A DNA stretch of 44,443 bases from Gammaproteobacteria bacterium (GTDB taxonomy: Bacteria > Pseudomonadota > Gammaproteobacteria > GRL18): NCBI GenBank assembly GCA_016744375.1, contig JADGEM010000040.1, forward strand, positions 1 through 44,443. Direction: 5' to 3'. Shown here piece after piece: positions 7,913 to 17,827 of this stretch (its first letter is position 1; every line of letters begins with the position of its first letter). A program made the position numbers and the translations under genes. The notes beneath the pieces are model-generated. The model worked only from the letters and a program-made list of their open reading frames with translations, made no database searches and had not been told where the DNA came from.

Positions 7913-8338
7913 TTATTTTGCTGTGGGCGCTACTGGAGCAACCGGTGGTCGCGCATGCGGCCCATAACCATATGGAGCATAGCCATCATTATTCCTGTAG
8001 TATTGATTGCCATAGCCCTGGTATTGATTATTCCAGTAATTATAGCCACTGCCATCACCTCGGCCTGATAAAGAACCACGACTATCAACATTGCCACGAG
8101 CTCGGCCTCTCGTTTTTATTGTAATTTCGATATCACCGTCCATGTCGGCATCACCAGAACCATCTCCCCAACCATTTCCGCTACCACGACCATAACCGCC
8201 ATTGTTCCAGTTGTTATTACCATAACCATTCCAGTTCGTATTGCTATTACCATCATCCCAAAAAGCACTGGCCTGCATCGGTATAATGACTGCACCTGCA
8301 ACAATTGCTGCAGCTAACACTTTTGATACAAATTTCAT
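7913..8338 (-). CDS. Secreted Gly/Asn/Tyr-rich protein, sulfur globule protein family candidate
   Basis: The start at 8338 (MKFVSKVLAA) has GGAG 6 nt upstream and is preferred over the in-frame ATG four codons earlier. The 141-residue product has a signal peptide ending near ASA, and the mature protein begins FWDD. It is dominated by Asn, Gly, Trp and Tyr (NGYGNNNWNNGGYGRGSG), then an acidic GDGSGDADMDGD segment, an RGxGRG-like stretch and a Tyr-rich, Pro/Ala-ending tail. Composition, size and the SAFW junction are what I know of sulfur globule envelope proteins, which coat periplasmic sulfur stores. Together with aprB in the same window this is a reasonable call, but low-complexity similarity can mislead. 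It precedes parA by 87 nt in the same direction. Confidence 0.6.
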   Translation of the reverse strand: MKFVSKVLAAAIVAGAVIIPMQASAFWDDGNSNTNWNGYGNNNWNNGGYGRGSGNGWGDGSGDADMDGDIEITIKTRGRARGNVDSRGSLSGRGDGSGYNYWNNQYQGYGNQYYRNNDGYAPYGYGPHARPPVAPVAPTAK

Positions 8339-8451
8339 AATACACTCCACTTGGTAGTTTACAATCCTGAGGCTTATTGGTAAAAAACCAGGACTAACAC
8401 AACATAATCACTAACAGCATTAATGTTAATGACTAATTGATTCGTTCATAA
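8339..8451 (-). promoter_or_regulatory. Promoter region of the sulfur-globule-like gene, with repeated ACTAAC
   Basis: Between the RND pump stop and this gene there are two ACTAAC hexamers (8393-8398 and 8410-8415) and one ACTAAT (8432-8437), plus a CATTAATG palindrome at about 8418-8425. No clear sigma-70 promoter was picked out. The repeats could be regulator half-sites. Confidence 0.3.
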
Positions 8452-11400
8452 CTATTTATCACCTAAATCATCTTTTAATTGAATACCACGCCGACCTTTT
8501 TTCTTAGTCGATTTTTTAGCTGGGCTGGCAGGTTTCTTCTTCTCAGATGCTGAAGATTTTTTAGTACTGGCTACTTTTCTTTGTGCAGCTGATTTTTTAG
8601 CAGCGGCTTTCTTCTTAACAGTTGAAGGCTTGGCCTTTGCTTCAGCAGGAGACTCAGAAGTTTTCTGAGTTTCTTCAGCTTTTGCTGCCGTTACCTGAGA
8701 CTTTTTTGGCGCTGAGCCTAATTTGATATCTTCTTTAATATCATCAGACTTCGGAGCAGTCGTTTGAACCACAGCGCCTGATTTTGCCTCCACCTCAACA
8801 GACTTTGAAGGCTGTGCTGATGAGAGTGATGGTGCCGGTTTAGATGCTGACTGCGCAGTGGCTGGTTTTGAAGCGGAAACTTTCGCTGCCGGCTTTGCCT
8901 TTTTACTAAAGATAACAGTATAAAGCCCCTGAAGACTCCACCAGATCACTTGCACAACGGTGACGATAACTGAATAAGTGCTGAATAAAATTTTGGCTAT
9001 CACACTACCATCTGAAGACTTCTTAGCCTTTGAATTATTTTTCTCATCCTGGCAGACCTGATAATCCGGATGATCTTCATTCATGATTTCACAGAAAGCT
9101 GCACGCCCACTGAAACATCCCAAAGGAATAACAATCAGTGTTAAAATAGTTGAGACAAACGTACCAAACATCAGCGAAATAGCCATACCCTGAAAGATTG
9201 GATCAAATAGGATAGCCGTTGAACCAACCAAAAGTGCTAATGCAGTAATGATAATAGGTCGTGTTCTGGTAATACAGGCCATGATAATGGCTTCCCTGAT
9301 TTCAACACCACGACCAATTTCCTGACGTGAATAATCCATCAGTAATATCGAGTTACGAACAATAATTCCGGCCAGAGCAATAAAGCCAATCATTGATGTT
9401 GCAGTAAACTCTGCTCCCATAATGGCATGTCCGGGGATGATTCCTACCAGAGTCATAGGAATGGGTGAAATAATAATCGCAGGCTGTAGGAAATTTCCAA
9501 ACTCCCAGACAACCAGCATATAAATCAAAATAATGGCCAGACAGAAAGCCAGTCCCATATCACGGAATGTTTCGTAGGTAACCGTCCACTCGCCCGTCCA
9601 TTCAAAACCTGAACTCTGATGCATTTCAGATGAATCTGGAGGCCCCATCCAGGTACCTTCAATGACCTCTTTTCGTGGACCCAGATTTTCTTCAAGATCC
9701 AGCATGTCCCAAACATCAAACATACCATAAATAGGTGCCGCAAATTCACCAACGACTTCCCCCGTAACGTACTCAACATCTCTTAAGTCTTTATGAAACA
9801 CAATGGCTTCTTTATAGCCCCGGCTGAAGACACCAAGTTCTGCCAGGGGCACACTGCTGCCCTGCATAGTTGGAACGGGTAACTGGCTCAGATAACTAAA
9901 GTTTGCACGAATATCCAGTGGCACCTGTAGAACGATCATAGTGGCTTCCAGGATTGAACCATCTTTGATATCACCAAGAACAAAGCCACCCATTGCCATT
10001 TCCAGAGTTTTATTAATGTCATCAACACTGACTCCAACGCGAATAGCTTTCTCACGATTTACTCTAAAATTCCAGATTTCATATGGGGTCTGCATATAAT
10101 TATCAACATCTGCAATCGAATCTGACTGTTCAAACAATTTGGTCAGCTTCATTGCAACTTCATGGCGTTCATGTGCTGTAGGACCATAAACCTCAGCTAC
10201 CATTGACTGCAGCACAGGTGGGCCCGGTGGCATTTCTACAATCTGAATTTTTGGTGCACCCAGTTTAGTATAAGTGCCGTTTTTTACTTTTTTGGCAATC
10301 AATTCAGTTATTGTGGTTCTGACATCCTGAGCAATTTGATGACTTGTTCTATCACGCTCCTTCTTGTGCAAAAGCTGTATATTTAAATCGGCCTGCCAGG
10401 GTTGCTGGCGCAGATAGTAATGTCGGACGAGACCATTAAAGTCATAAGGTGAAGCAGTACCGACATAAGATTGAATCGCAGTCACTTCCGGCACTTTTCT
10501 CACTTCTTCTGCCAGTTGACGCGTCAAATTAGCGGTGATCGGTAATGAAGTACCTTCTGGAAAGTTAATCACAACATTAAACACAGATTTGTTATCAAGA
10601 GGCATCATTTTGACTTTGACAACTTTGAAATAAAACAAGCTGCAGGACACGAAGAAAATAATAAAAAGTCCAATCAAAAAACCGTAGCCCGCTGCTTTAC
10701 TATCAATAAGAGGATTTAGAATTTTACGATAGAAGCCATCAAGACGCTTTACTGTTTTATGCTCAGTTTCTTCCATATCATGTAGAGAATCCATAGCTGG
10801 TTTGAATTTAAGTGCCAGAAATGGAGTGAATACAAAGGCTGCAAATAGAGAATACATCATAGCAACAGAACCAAGAGCAGGAATAGGCTCCATATAGGGG
10901 CCCATCATTCCTCGAACCATGCCCATCGGCAATAAAGCGGCAATAACCGTAAATGTTGCCAGAATAGTTGGATTCCCCACTTCTCTAACTGCATCAATTG
11001 AAGTAGCATCTGTTATTTCGCCATCCATCGCCCAACGCCGATACATGTTTTCAACCACAACAATGGCATCATCCACCAGAATACCAATGGAAAAAATCAA
11101 AGCAAATAAGCTCACCCGATCAATGGTATAACCCATAATCAATGCGAAAAAGGTGGTGACTAAAATAACATTAGGAATAACAATAAAACAAACCAGCGCC
11201 GCACGCCAGTTGAGGAACCAGAAAATGAGTATAGACACGGCAATGGTCACAAGAACCAGCTTAAACATCAGACCATTGACTTTGTCCTGAGCCGATTTAC
11301 CATAGTTACGCGTCACACTGACTTCAACATTGCCGGGTATCAGACGGCCTTTCATTGCTTCAACGCGTTCAAGCACATCAGCAACCACACTGACACCATT

Positions 11401-12339
11401 TGTACCGCCTTTCTTAGCAATAGCCAGTGTCACTGCTGGAAAACCGTTTGCAGCCTTAGTTTCGGTGGTAGCAGGTCCAGTATAAAAGTTTACAAATTTA
11501 TGAGCTTCCCCTGGCCCGTGCATGACATTGGCCACATCTCTGACATAAACAGGATTACCGTCGTGCATGGCAACCACAAGACGCTCAACATCTTCAGCAT
11601 TGCGTAAAAAAGCCCCGGTATAAAGATTAAAGTTGTTTTCACCGGATTCAATAGAACCCACTGTTTTTTCACTATTAGCGGTCATAATAGTGCCGGCAAT
11701 CTGACTCAGAGTAATACCATAACCAGCCAGGCGTTCAGGCTTAACTTCAATACGCAGCTGCTCCTGACGTCCGCTGATCACATAACTTTTACTTGTCTCA
11801 GGAATTTCTTTTATTTCCTGCATAACATCTAATGCAATAAGTCTCAAAGCAGCATCATCAAGGCTGTCAGACCATAGAGTCAAAGCAACAAGCGGTACAT
11901 CATCGACCCCTTTGGGTTTGACCAGAGGCTGAGAAACGCCTGGAGGAATTTTATCCATATTGGACTGCAGCTTGTCATACAATTTAACCAGAGAGGATCC
12001 CATTTCCTCACCCACTTCAAATTGTACGGTCACTATAGCCTGATCCCGTTGAGAAGCTGAATAAACATGCTTAACACCCGGAATTTCACTCATTATTCGT
12101 TCTAAGGGATCGGCAACCAGAGAAGCAACCTGTTCTGTTGATGCTCCGGGATAACTGACAAAAATATCAGCCATTGGAACTGATATCTGAGGGTCTTCCT
12201 GCCTTGGAGTCATCATAAAACCCGCAAGACCGATTGCAAAAGTAGCAATCAGAAGTAATAGTGTCAGCGGCGAATGCATAAAAGTTTGAGTTAAAGTTCC
12301 AGCCAGCCCCAAACTGTGTTTATTATTTGAATTATCCAT
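8452..12339 (-). CDS. RND-family efflux pump with a long Lys/Ala-rich C-terminal extension
   Basis: A 1295-residue protein; ordinary RND pumps are about 1030-1060. Residues 1 to ~1073 are a complete AcrB-like pump: N-terminal helix, porter segments, and the membrane proton-relay motif GILVDDAIVVVEN. Residues ~1074-1295 are extra. They hold a Cys-containing stretch, a hydrophobic segment (~1113-1142), then ~150 residues rich in Lys, Ala, Ser and Pro, ending in a histone-H1-like KKSTKKKGRR run. The pump is inner-membrane and would act with the adaptor encoded just upstream and an outer-membrane channel encoded elsewhere. Substrate unknown. A stem-loop lies between adaptor and pump genes. Confidence 0.9.
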   Translation of the reverse strand: MDNSNNKHSLGLAGTLTQTFMHSPLTLLLLIATFAIGLAGFMMTPRQEDPQISVPMADIFVSYPGASTEQVASLVADPLERIMSEIPGVKHVYSASQRDQAIVTVQFEVGEEMGSSLVKLYDKLQSNMDKIPPGVSQPLVKPKGVDDVPLVALTLWSDSLDDAALRLIALDVMQEIKEIPETSKSYVISGRQEQLRIEVKPERLAGYGITLSQIAGTIMTANSEKTVGSIESGENNFNLYTGAFLRNAEDVERLVVAMHDGNPVYVRDVANVMHGPGEAHKFVNFYTGPATTETKAANGFPAVTLAIAKKGGTNGVSVVADVLERVEAMKGRLIPGNVEVSVTRNYGKSAQDKVNGLMFKLVLVTIAVSILIFWFLNWRAALVCFIVIPNVILVTTFFALIMGYTIDRVSLFALIFSIGILVDDAIVVVENMYRRWAMDGEITDATSIDAVREVGNPTILATFTVIAALLPMGMVRGMMGPYMEPIPALGSVAMMYSLFAAFVFTPFLALKFKPAMDSLHDMEETEHKTVKRLDGFYRKILNPLIDSKAAGYGFLIGLFIIFFVSCSLFYFKVVKVKMMPLDNKSVFNVVINFPEGTSLPITANLTRQLAEEVRKVPEVTAIQSYVGTASPYDFNGLVRHYYLRQQPWQADLNIQLLHKKERDRTSHQIAQDVRTTITELIAKKVKNGTYTKLGAPKIQIVEMPPGPPVLQSMVAEVYGPTAHERHEVAMKLTKLFEQSDSIADVDNYMQTPYEIWNFRVNREKAIRVGVSVDDINKTLEMAMGGFVLGDIKDGSILEATMIVLQVPLDIRANFSYLSQLPVPTMQGSSVPLAELGVFSRGYKEAIVFHKDLRDVEYVTGEVVGEFAAPIYGMFDVWDMLDLEENLGPRKEVIEGTWMGPPDSSEMHQSSGFEWTGEWTVTYETFRDMGLAFCLAIILIYMLVVWEFGNFLQPAIIISPIPMTLVGIIPGHAIMGAEFTATSMIGFIALAGIIVRNSILLMDYSRQEIGRGVEIREAIIMACITRTRPIIITALALLVGSTAILFDPIFQGMAISLMFGTFVSTILTLIVIPLGCFSGRAAFCEIMNEDHPDYQVCQDEKNNSKAKKSSDGSVIAKILFSTYSVIVTVVQVIWWSLQGLYTVIFSKKAKPAAKVSASKPATAQSASKPAPSLSSAQPSKSVEVEAKSGAVVQTTAPKSDDIKEDIKLGSAPKKSQVTAAKAEETQKTSESPAEAKAKPSTVKKKAAAKKSAAQRKVASTKKSSASEKKKPASPAKKSTKKKGRRGIQLKDDLGDK

Positions 12340-12374
12340 ATGATTAAACTTACTCGTGCTTATTTATTATTACT

Positions 12375-12423
12375 CTGCTCACTATCGTGCTTAATATGAC
12401 AGCACGCCCCTTGTAGTGAGCAG
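12375..12423 (-). repeat. Strong stem-loop between the RND adaptor and pump genes
   Basis: Outer perfect 10-bp arms CTGCTCACTA/TAGTGAGCAG (12375-12384 and 12414-12423) enclose an inner 5-bp stem CGTGC/GCACG (12386-12390 and 12402-12406). It occupies the 98-nt gap between two genes that should be one operon. No U-run follows, so an attenuating or mRNA-stabilising role is likelier than full termination. Confidence 0.65.
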
Positions 12424-12437
12424 TTAAGTGATAGTTA

Positions 12438-13574
12438 TTATTTTATCTGTAAACCAGGTCGCCAGTTCTGAGGTGGGTGATCAACGATTCGATCACCGGA
12501 TTTCAAGCCGGAAAGAACGGTATAAGATTTACCCCCATTCACCTTTTTACCCAGTCGGATAACGTGCATTTCAGCAAGGTTTTGATCATTCATAACAAGA
12601 ACACTGGGCAAACTCCCCATATGTTTAAGGATACTTGTTCTGGGAATAATAATTGATGTACTCAACTTGGAATTTTTGACCGGTATGGCCACTTCAGCAT
12701 ACATACCAGGTACTCCATGAGTGCCAATTGGCAGGTCAAATTTTACAGTCACAGTATGTTTACTCTTATCTGCCAGAGGATAAATCTGAGCAACTTTGGC
12801 AGGAATCATCATACCACTGACATCAAGATAAGCTCGTACTGTATCACCAACTTTTAAAGAAGGTACTAGTCTCACCGGCACTTCGGTACGAATTCGAATG
12901 TAATCAGTGTTTGCATAAGAAATAAGAGGCATACCAGGCTGCACAGTATCACCTACTTCAATCAGTTTTTTGATAATCATTCCCTTAAACGGTGCGATTG
13001 AACGAGTATCTCTTAGGCTGGCATCAATCTCATTAATTGCTTCACGAGCACTTCGGACACGAGACTGAGCCTGGTTTACTGCTGCCCCCTGATTATACAA
13101 ATCTGCCTGGCGCTGCACATCCGTATCTCCATACCCCATGGTATCACCCATCTGCTTGGTAAACATCTGGTCAAACATGCCCGGCAATCCCATTCCCGGC
13201 ATTTGGGTCGCATTTTCAGTTTTAGGAGACCAGAGCTCGCGATTATATTGAACCTGAGAATTTTGCAGAGAAGCAACAGCCTGATCATATTGTGCTATGG
13301 CAGATTTGCGTTTTGCCAATAGACTTTCATCACTGATAGTGACCAGCAAAGCCCCAGCAGCAAATGAATCGCCTTCATCACCAGCCAGATATTCTATTCG
13401 TCCAGGCATCTGAGCAGAAAGAGTTACCTCTTTATAAGGAATGACGCTACCACCAAGTAATACCTGTTCTAAATCTTTATGAGCTCCAACTTCAATAATT
13501 TCGCTAGAATAAGCCTGTCCACCCATTAACAATCCAATACTTAGAACAAAAGTGCTGCTTAAGCGCCTAAACAT
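12438..13574 (-). CDS. RND periplasmic adaptor (membrane fusion) protein
   Basis: A 378-residue exported protein with a signal peptide (about 1-24, GGQAYSSE). The barrel-sandwich half (VIPYKEVTLSAQMPGRIEYLAGDEGDSF) precedes a helical hairpin, then the second lipoyl half (TRSIAPFKGMIIKKLIEVGDTVQPG) and beta-barrel segments. The hairpin holds an unusual Met/Gly/Pro-rich insertion (residues ~122-150, QMPGMGLPGMFDQMF). It bridges the RND pump encoded next to an outer-membrane channel not present here. It is first in the two-gene unit, after a long promoter region. Confidence 0.88.
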   Translation of the reverse strand: MFRRLSSTFVLSIGLLMGGQAYSSEIIEVGAHKDLEQVLLGGSVIPYKEVTLSAQMPGRIEYLAGDEGDSFAAGALLVTISDESLLAKRKSAIAQYDQAVASLQNSQVQYNRELWSPKTENATQMPGMGLPGMFDQMFTKQMGDTMGYGDTDVQRQADLYNQGAAVNQAQSRVRSAREAINEIDASLRDTRSIAPFKGMIIKKLIEVGDTVQPGMPLISYANTDYIRIRTEVPVRLVPSLKVGDTVRAYLDVSGMMIPAKVAQIYPLADKSKHTVTVKFDLPIGTHGVPGMYAEVAIPVKNSKLSTSIIIPRTSILKHMGSLPSVLVMNDQNLAEMHVIRLGKKVNGGKSYTVLSGLKSGDRIVDHPPQNWRPGLQIK

Positions 13575-14233
13575 TATTTGATACCTTTTAAAATTAGTAG
13601 TTATATTTATAATTTATTTAAGTTTTGTTAGATTTAGAACCTATCTGAGACTAACTTGCTTTATGCAATATAAAATGTTGTATTTGTGTAAACTAAACAG
13701 AGTATTGTATACGCTTCAAATCATTGTCGCGACCTATTTTTTTATCCCGATGAAAAAATGAGGGATTAGTTTCTCAGTCGGTTAAACTTATTATTATTTT
13801 ATCGTTATTACAAGAGACTTTTATTATTTTTTAATAATTAATAGAATGATGATTTACAACCATCAGGGACCATTATTTAATTATTAGTGTCTGGAAAACC
13901 TCATTTATAACATATTAAAGGCTTTTTAAAAATTCAGCATTATAATAATAATTCCATTATATAAGAATATACTAACTTTTAAAAAAAAAGAAATCCTTTC
14001 TGTTCCAGACTTTATGTTTATATACTAATAAAATATCAATATAGACTCTATTAGGGCTTACCCTTAACCCCCTGCTCATCTTATATTTTACGTTATTGAT
14101 TAATTTGCCCTTATCCGAGAAACAATAGGCTGAATGGATTTCAACATTACAAAATGCTATTTTTTGGTCAATATCTATAATATTATGACCAATCGGAACA
14201 TTTTACTAACAATTGTACCTGGACGTCTGAAAT
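13575..14233. other. 659-bp AT-rich intergenic region with one inverted repeat
   Basis: This gap lies between two divergent genes, so it should hold both promoters. I see no coding remnant. The one clear element is an inverted repeat TTGGTCA/TGACCAA (14164-14170 and 14186-14192, 15-nt spacer) about 40-70 nt before the tautomerase start, a plausible regulator site. Confidence 0.5.
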
Positions 14234-14578
14234 ATGCCATGCCTTATCATAAAAACAAATCAATCACTGACCGATCAACAACGACTTGATTGCTGTTACT
14301 CACTTTCTAAAAAAACCGCTGACCTGTTAGGCAAGCCTGAAATGTATGTTATGGTCATCATTGAAACACAAGTTAAGATGACATTTTCCGGCAATACTGA
14401 ACCAACAGCCTACCTTGAGTTAAAGAGCATTAATTTACCTGAAGACACAACCAGCGATCTTTCTCGTGAATTGTGCCAGCAAGTTGGCAAGCTGCTAGAA
14501 ATTGTACCAAGTCGTATCTATATTGAATTCAGTAATGCACAGCGGCATTTATGGGGCTGGGATAGCAGAACTTTTTAA
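14234..14578 (+). CDS. MIF-like tautomerase superfamily protein
   Basis: A 114-residue protein aligning by eye over its full length with macrophage migration inhibitory factor and phenylpyruvate tautomerases. It starts MPCLIIKTNQ, giving the catalytic Pro once Met is removed. GKPEMYVMVIIE matches the GKPxxYIxVxV segment, SGNTEPTAYLEL the GSSEPCAxxxL segment, and SRIYIEF the DRVYINY strand; the end is WGWDSRTF. The MIF CxxC motif is replaced by AYLEL. The chain length and Trp-rich end favour MIF over 4-oxalocrotonate tautomerases. Physiological role in bacteria is unclear. It is transcribed in the same direction as proS, 107 nt upstream. Confidence 0.85.
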   Translation: MPCLIIKTNQSLTDQQRLDCCYSLSKKTADLLGKPEMYVMVIIETQVKMTFSGNTEPTAYLELKSINLPEDTTSDLSRELCQQVGKLLEIVPSRIYIEFSNAQRHLWGWDSRTF

Positions 14579-14685
14579 TAAGAAACAGCACCACTTATTC
14601 TCAGACAGGCTTCTAGTAGAGTTCATCTGATTAGGGTAAAATAACCGTTTTTCTACCTCTTATTTTATGCAAAAGAAGATTATCA

Positions 14686-16392
14686 ATGCGCACTTCACAG
14701 TTTTTAATACCAACACTTAAAGAATCACCCGCTGATGCAAAAATTATCAGCCATCAACTTATGCTCCGTTCAGGCATGATTCGAAAATTAGCTTCGGGGC
14801 TTTATTCCTGGTTACCTCTTGGTTTAAGGGTTTTACGCAAGGCTGAAGCCATTGTTCGTGAAGAAATGAATCAGTCTGGAGGTCAGGAATTATTAATGCC
14901 AGCTGTGCAACCATCCGAACTATGGGAAGAGTCAGGCCGCTGGCAGCAATACGGCCCTGAATTACTGCGCATCACCGATCGTCATAATCGTCAATTTTGC
15001 ATTGGCCCTACCCACGAAGAAGTCATTACTGATCTGGTTCGTTATGAATTAAAAAGTTACAAGCAGCTTCCAGCCACTTTCTATCAAATACAAACCAAAT
15101 TTCGAGACGAAATTCGACCAAGATTCGGCATTATGCGCGCCAGGGAATTTATCATGAAAGATGCGTATTCATTTCACGCGTCTCAGCAATGCCTGCAATC
15201 AACTTATGAGATAATGTATGATTGCTATACACGCATTTTTACCCGCATGGGACTGGAATTTCGCGCCGTCCATGCTGATACAGGTTCAATTGGCGGCAAT
15301 GCTTCCCATGAATTTCATGTTCTTGCAGATTCAGGAGAAGATGCAATCGCCTTTAGCAGTGACAGCAGCTTTGCAGCCAATGTTGAACTCGCTGAAGCTA
15401 TCTGTACCAGTGAGCGTGCAGCGCCCACCCAGGAAAAAACAACAGTTGATACCCCAAAACAGCATAGCATTGAAGAAATCAGCCAGTTTTTAAACGTCTC
15501 ACCATCACAGACATTAAAGACACTACTGGTTAAAGCAAACGATCAGGTTGAAACCGATGTCATTGCCCTGATACTTCGCGGTGATCATGAATTAAATGAA
15601 ATTAAAGCAGAAAAAATAACATCTGTTGCAGTACCGCTTACTTTTGCCAGTAATGAAGAAATAAAAGCCGCTGCTGGCTGCGATGCCGGCTCAATTGGTC
15701 CCATCGGTCTAAGCATTCCTGTTTTCGTTGATCGCAGCGCAGCAGCATGCAGTGATTTTATTTGTGGAGCCAATGTCAATGGTCAACATATCACTGGTGT
15801 TAACTGGGAAAGAGATGCTGAATTAGGCTCAATTGTCGATATTCGTAATGTTAATGACGGTGATCCCAGCCCGGATGGCCAGGGTACTCTCAGCATTAAA
15901 CGCGGCATAGAAGTTGGCCATATTTTTCAACTGGGAAAAAAATACTCTGAAGCAATGAATGCTACTGTTTTGGCAGATAACGGCAAAGCAGAAATAATGA
16001 GTATGGGCTGTTATGGCATCGGGGTATCACGTGTTGTCGCATCGGCGATTGAACAAAACCATGATGACAACGGCATTATCTGGCCCGATGCACTCGCACC
16101 ATTTAAAGTTGGCATTGTACCGATGAATATGCACAAGAGTGAGCGAGTCAGGGAAACAGCAGAAAAACTCTATACTGATCTGGAAACCGCAGGAATTGAA
16201 GTGCTTTTTGATGATAGAAAGGAACGCCCTGGTGTCATGTTTGCTAATATGGAACTCATAGGTATCCCCTATCGCATCGTTATTGGTGAGCGCAGCCTTG
16301 ATAAAGGCGTCTTTGAATTTAAGGGGCGTACAGACAGTGAGGCCAGAGAAATCTCTATTGATACCATTGTAGATTATGTACAGGCACTTTAA
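14686..16392 (+). CDS. proS: Prolyl-tRNA synthetase
   Basis: A 568-residue protein, the usual bacterial-type ProRS length. It starts [18 protein letters not shown]. Class II motifs are visible: [12 protein letters not shown] with motif 1 nearby, [25 protein letters not shown] compressed into motif 2, and GCYGIGVSR as motif 3. The region of about residues 225-395 is the INS editing domain that deacylates Ala-tRNA(Pro). The C-terminal anticodon-binding domain includes [20 protein letters not shown]. It charges tRNA(Pro) in the cytoplasm. The next gene starts 17 nt before its stop. Confidence 0.98.
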   Translation: MRTSQFLIPTLKESPADAKIISHQLMLRSGMIRKLASGLYSWLPLGLRVLRKAEAIVREEMNQSGGQELLMPAVQPSELWEESGRWQQYGPELLRITDRHNRQFCIGPTHEEVITDLVRYELKSYKQLPATFYQIQTKFRDEIRPRFGIMRAREFIMKDAYSFHASQQCLQSTYEIMYDCYTRIFTRMGLEFRAVHADTGSIGGNASHEFHVLADSGEDAIAFSSDSSFAANVELAEAICTSERAAPTQEKTTVDTPKQHSIEEISQFLNVSPSQTLKTLLVKANDQVETDVIALILRGDHELNEIKAEKITSVAVPLTFASNEEIKAAAGCDAGSIGPIGLSIPVFVDRSAAACSDFICGANVNGQHITGVNWERDAELGSIVDIRNVNDGDPSPDGQGTLSIKRGIEVGHIFQLGKKYSEAMNATVLADNGKAEIMSMGCYGIGVSRVVASAIEQNHDDNGIIWPDALAPFKVGIVPMNMHKSERVRETAEKLYTDLETAGIEVLFDDRKERPGVMFANMELIGIPYRIVIGERSLDKGVFEFKGRTDSEAREISIDTIVDYVQAL

Positions 16393-17017
16393 TAAGGCCA
16401 TAGGTAAAAAGACCAAAAACAAACATTATCATCTATTTGTTCTCATATGTTGTTTGTTTTTTTTCATTTTATCAGGTACAGCCTCATCCGCATTAGCTAA
16501 AAACTACAGTTACCGGACAAATGTTGACGAGGATTTAAAAAATCTGTTGATAGAAGCAGTAGGCGACACATCCGGCTTTATTGATCGCTTTGATGCACAA
16601 GTCTGGTTGTTGGATATGTCAACCCGTATGGCAAAACAAGTCCCTAACCCCAAAGAACGTATGGATATTTTAAAAAATGTCCATAGTGAAGCAACCCGGG
16701 CAGGCTTACAGCCGGAGTTGGTACTTTCTGTCATTCAGGTTGAAAGTAATTTTGATAATTTTGCTATATCCTGGGTGGGAGCCAGGGGCTTAATGCAAAT
16801 CATGCCCTTCTGGCTTAAAGAAATTGGTCACCCGAATGATAATCTGTTTGATATAAAAACCAATTTACGATTTGGCTGTACAATTCTCAGTTATTATCTA
16901 AAAATTGAAAAAGGTAATTTATTTCGTGCCCTGGGTCGTTATAACGGTAGCCTTGGTCGGGCACGCTATCCCAACAAAGTATTCAAAGCGATGCGGAGTA
17001 AATGGTATAAACAGTAA
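16376..17017 (+). CDS. Lytic transglycosylase (SLT domain), exported
   Basis: A 213-residue protein with a long basic N-terminus and hydrophobic segment (about 20-41, ending SSALA) as signal peptide or anchor. The SLT-type lysozyme fold follows: catalytic Glu123 in [10 protein letters not shown], then [12 protein letters not shown] and the C-terminal [15 protein letters not shown] with the conserved YNG. It cleaves peptidoglycan glycans with 1,6-anhydro product formation in the periplasm. The ATG overlaps the proS stop by 17 nt, so the two are probably co-translated; no good ribosome-binding site is seen. A proS-transglycosylase pairing is familiar from other gammaproteobacteria. Confidence 0.9.
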   Translation: MYRHFNKAIGKKTKNKHYHLFVLICCLFFFILSGTASSALAKNYSYRTNVDEDLKNLLIEAVGDTSGFIDRFDAQVWLLDMSTRMAKQVPNPKERMDILKNVHSEATRAGLQPELVLSVIQVESNFDNFAISWVGARGLMQIMPFWLKEIGHPNDNLFDIKTNLRFGCTILSYYLKIEKGNLFRALGRYNGSLGRARYPNKVFKAMRSKWYKQ

Positions 17018-17085
17018 ACTGTATTAATTTCCATCACTAATGTCAGCTCTGCATTACTCAACTTACAGCACAAATTATTTGGTTC

Positions 17086-17763
17086 TTAATTATTGTATTT
17101 TTTTTGTACTGCTTTTTTCAGACTAACAATACGGTCAGTTATACGTTGAGACCATTGTTTAAGAATTTCTTTGACATCTGCTAACAATATCCCTGATTCA
17201 GCACTTTGTTTTTTCCCACCCGCTTTTAGATCAACTGCCTGCGCTAGAAGCTGACCATCAACAGCATCAAGCAACTTAACTTCTGCCATTACTCGAACAC
17301 TCTTTTTTTCAGCTCCGCTCGCTCTCATTCCTCCAACTACTGCCGCTGCAATTGGAATATATTGATAACCTTTTAAATCATCATAGCTGGAAAAAGCTCC
17401 AGTAATTGCTGCCTGAACACGGATCGTACCAGGACCAGCGCGGTCAACAATATTAAAATGCTTTTTCAGATCAGCTTTAATCATTTCTTCAAATTTTTCT
17501 GCAATAGCAACCAGGAGTTTACTATCGACCTCTTTGTCACCATCAGGTGTGATGATGACTACTCTATCAACCATTCCACTATTGTATTTTTCCCAGTCAA
17601 TATTGGGGGCAACATAACCCAGGGTATCTTTATCATCCGGTGCTGTTTTTAAAATTGAATAATCTGATAAAAAACCAGAATATTTATCTTCTGAAACCTT
17701 ATTGCTTGCGCAACCCGTTAAAAGAACACTTGATACGATTAAACTTACAATAATTTTTTTCAT
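17086..17763 (-). CDS. DUF3313-type lipoprotein
   Basis: A 225-residue lipoprotein precursor: short basic N-terminus, hydrophobic stretch and lipobox LLTGCAS (Cys18). The mature part contains IRVQAAITGAF and VAAVVGGMRASGAEKKSVRVMAEVKLLDAVDGQLLAQAVDL-like beta segments of the DUF3313 lipoprotein family; the family name is from memory. The C-terminus is a basic helix (SLKKAVQKKYNN). GGAG lies before the ATG. Function unknown; probably outer-membrane anchored facing the periplasm. It converges with the lytic transglycosylase gene. Confidence 0.78.
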   Translation of the reverse strand: MKKIIVSLIVSSVLLTGCASNKVSEDKYSGFLSDYSILKTAPDDKDTLGYVAPNIDWEKYNSGMVDRVVIITPDGDKEVDSKLLVAIAEKFEEMIKADLKKHFNIVDRAGPGTIRVQAAITGAFSSYDDLKGYQYIPIAAAVVGGMRASGAEKKSVRVMAEVKLLDAVDGQLLAQAVDLKAGGKKQSAESGILLADVKEILKQWSQRITDRIVSLKKAVQKKYNN

Positions 17764-17795
17764 TTTATACTCCAGAATAGGTTTGAATAATAAGT

Positions 17796-17822
17796 ATTTT
17801 GATCAGTCGTCAACATCAAAAT
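17796..17822 (-). repeat. Stem-loop after the FadL-like fragment
   Basis: Perfect 8-bp inverted repeat ATTTTGAT/ATCAAAAT (17796-17803 and 17815-17822), 6 nt past the stop codon of the FadL-like remnant. It could be the fossil terminator of that gene. Confidence 0.4.
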
Positions 17823-17827
17823 CTAAG

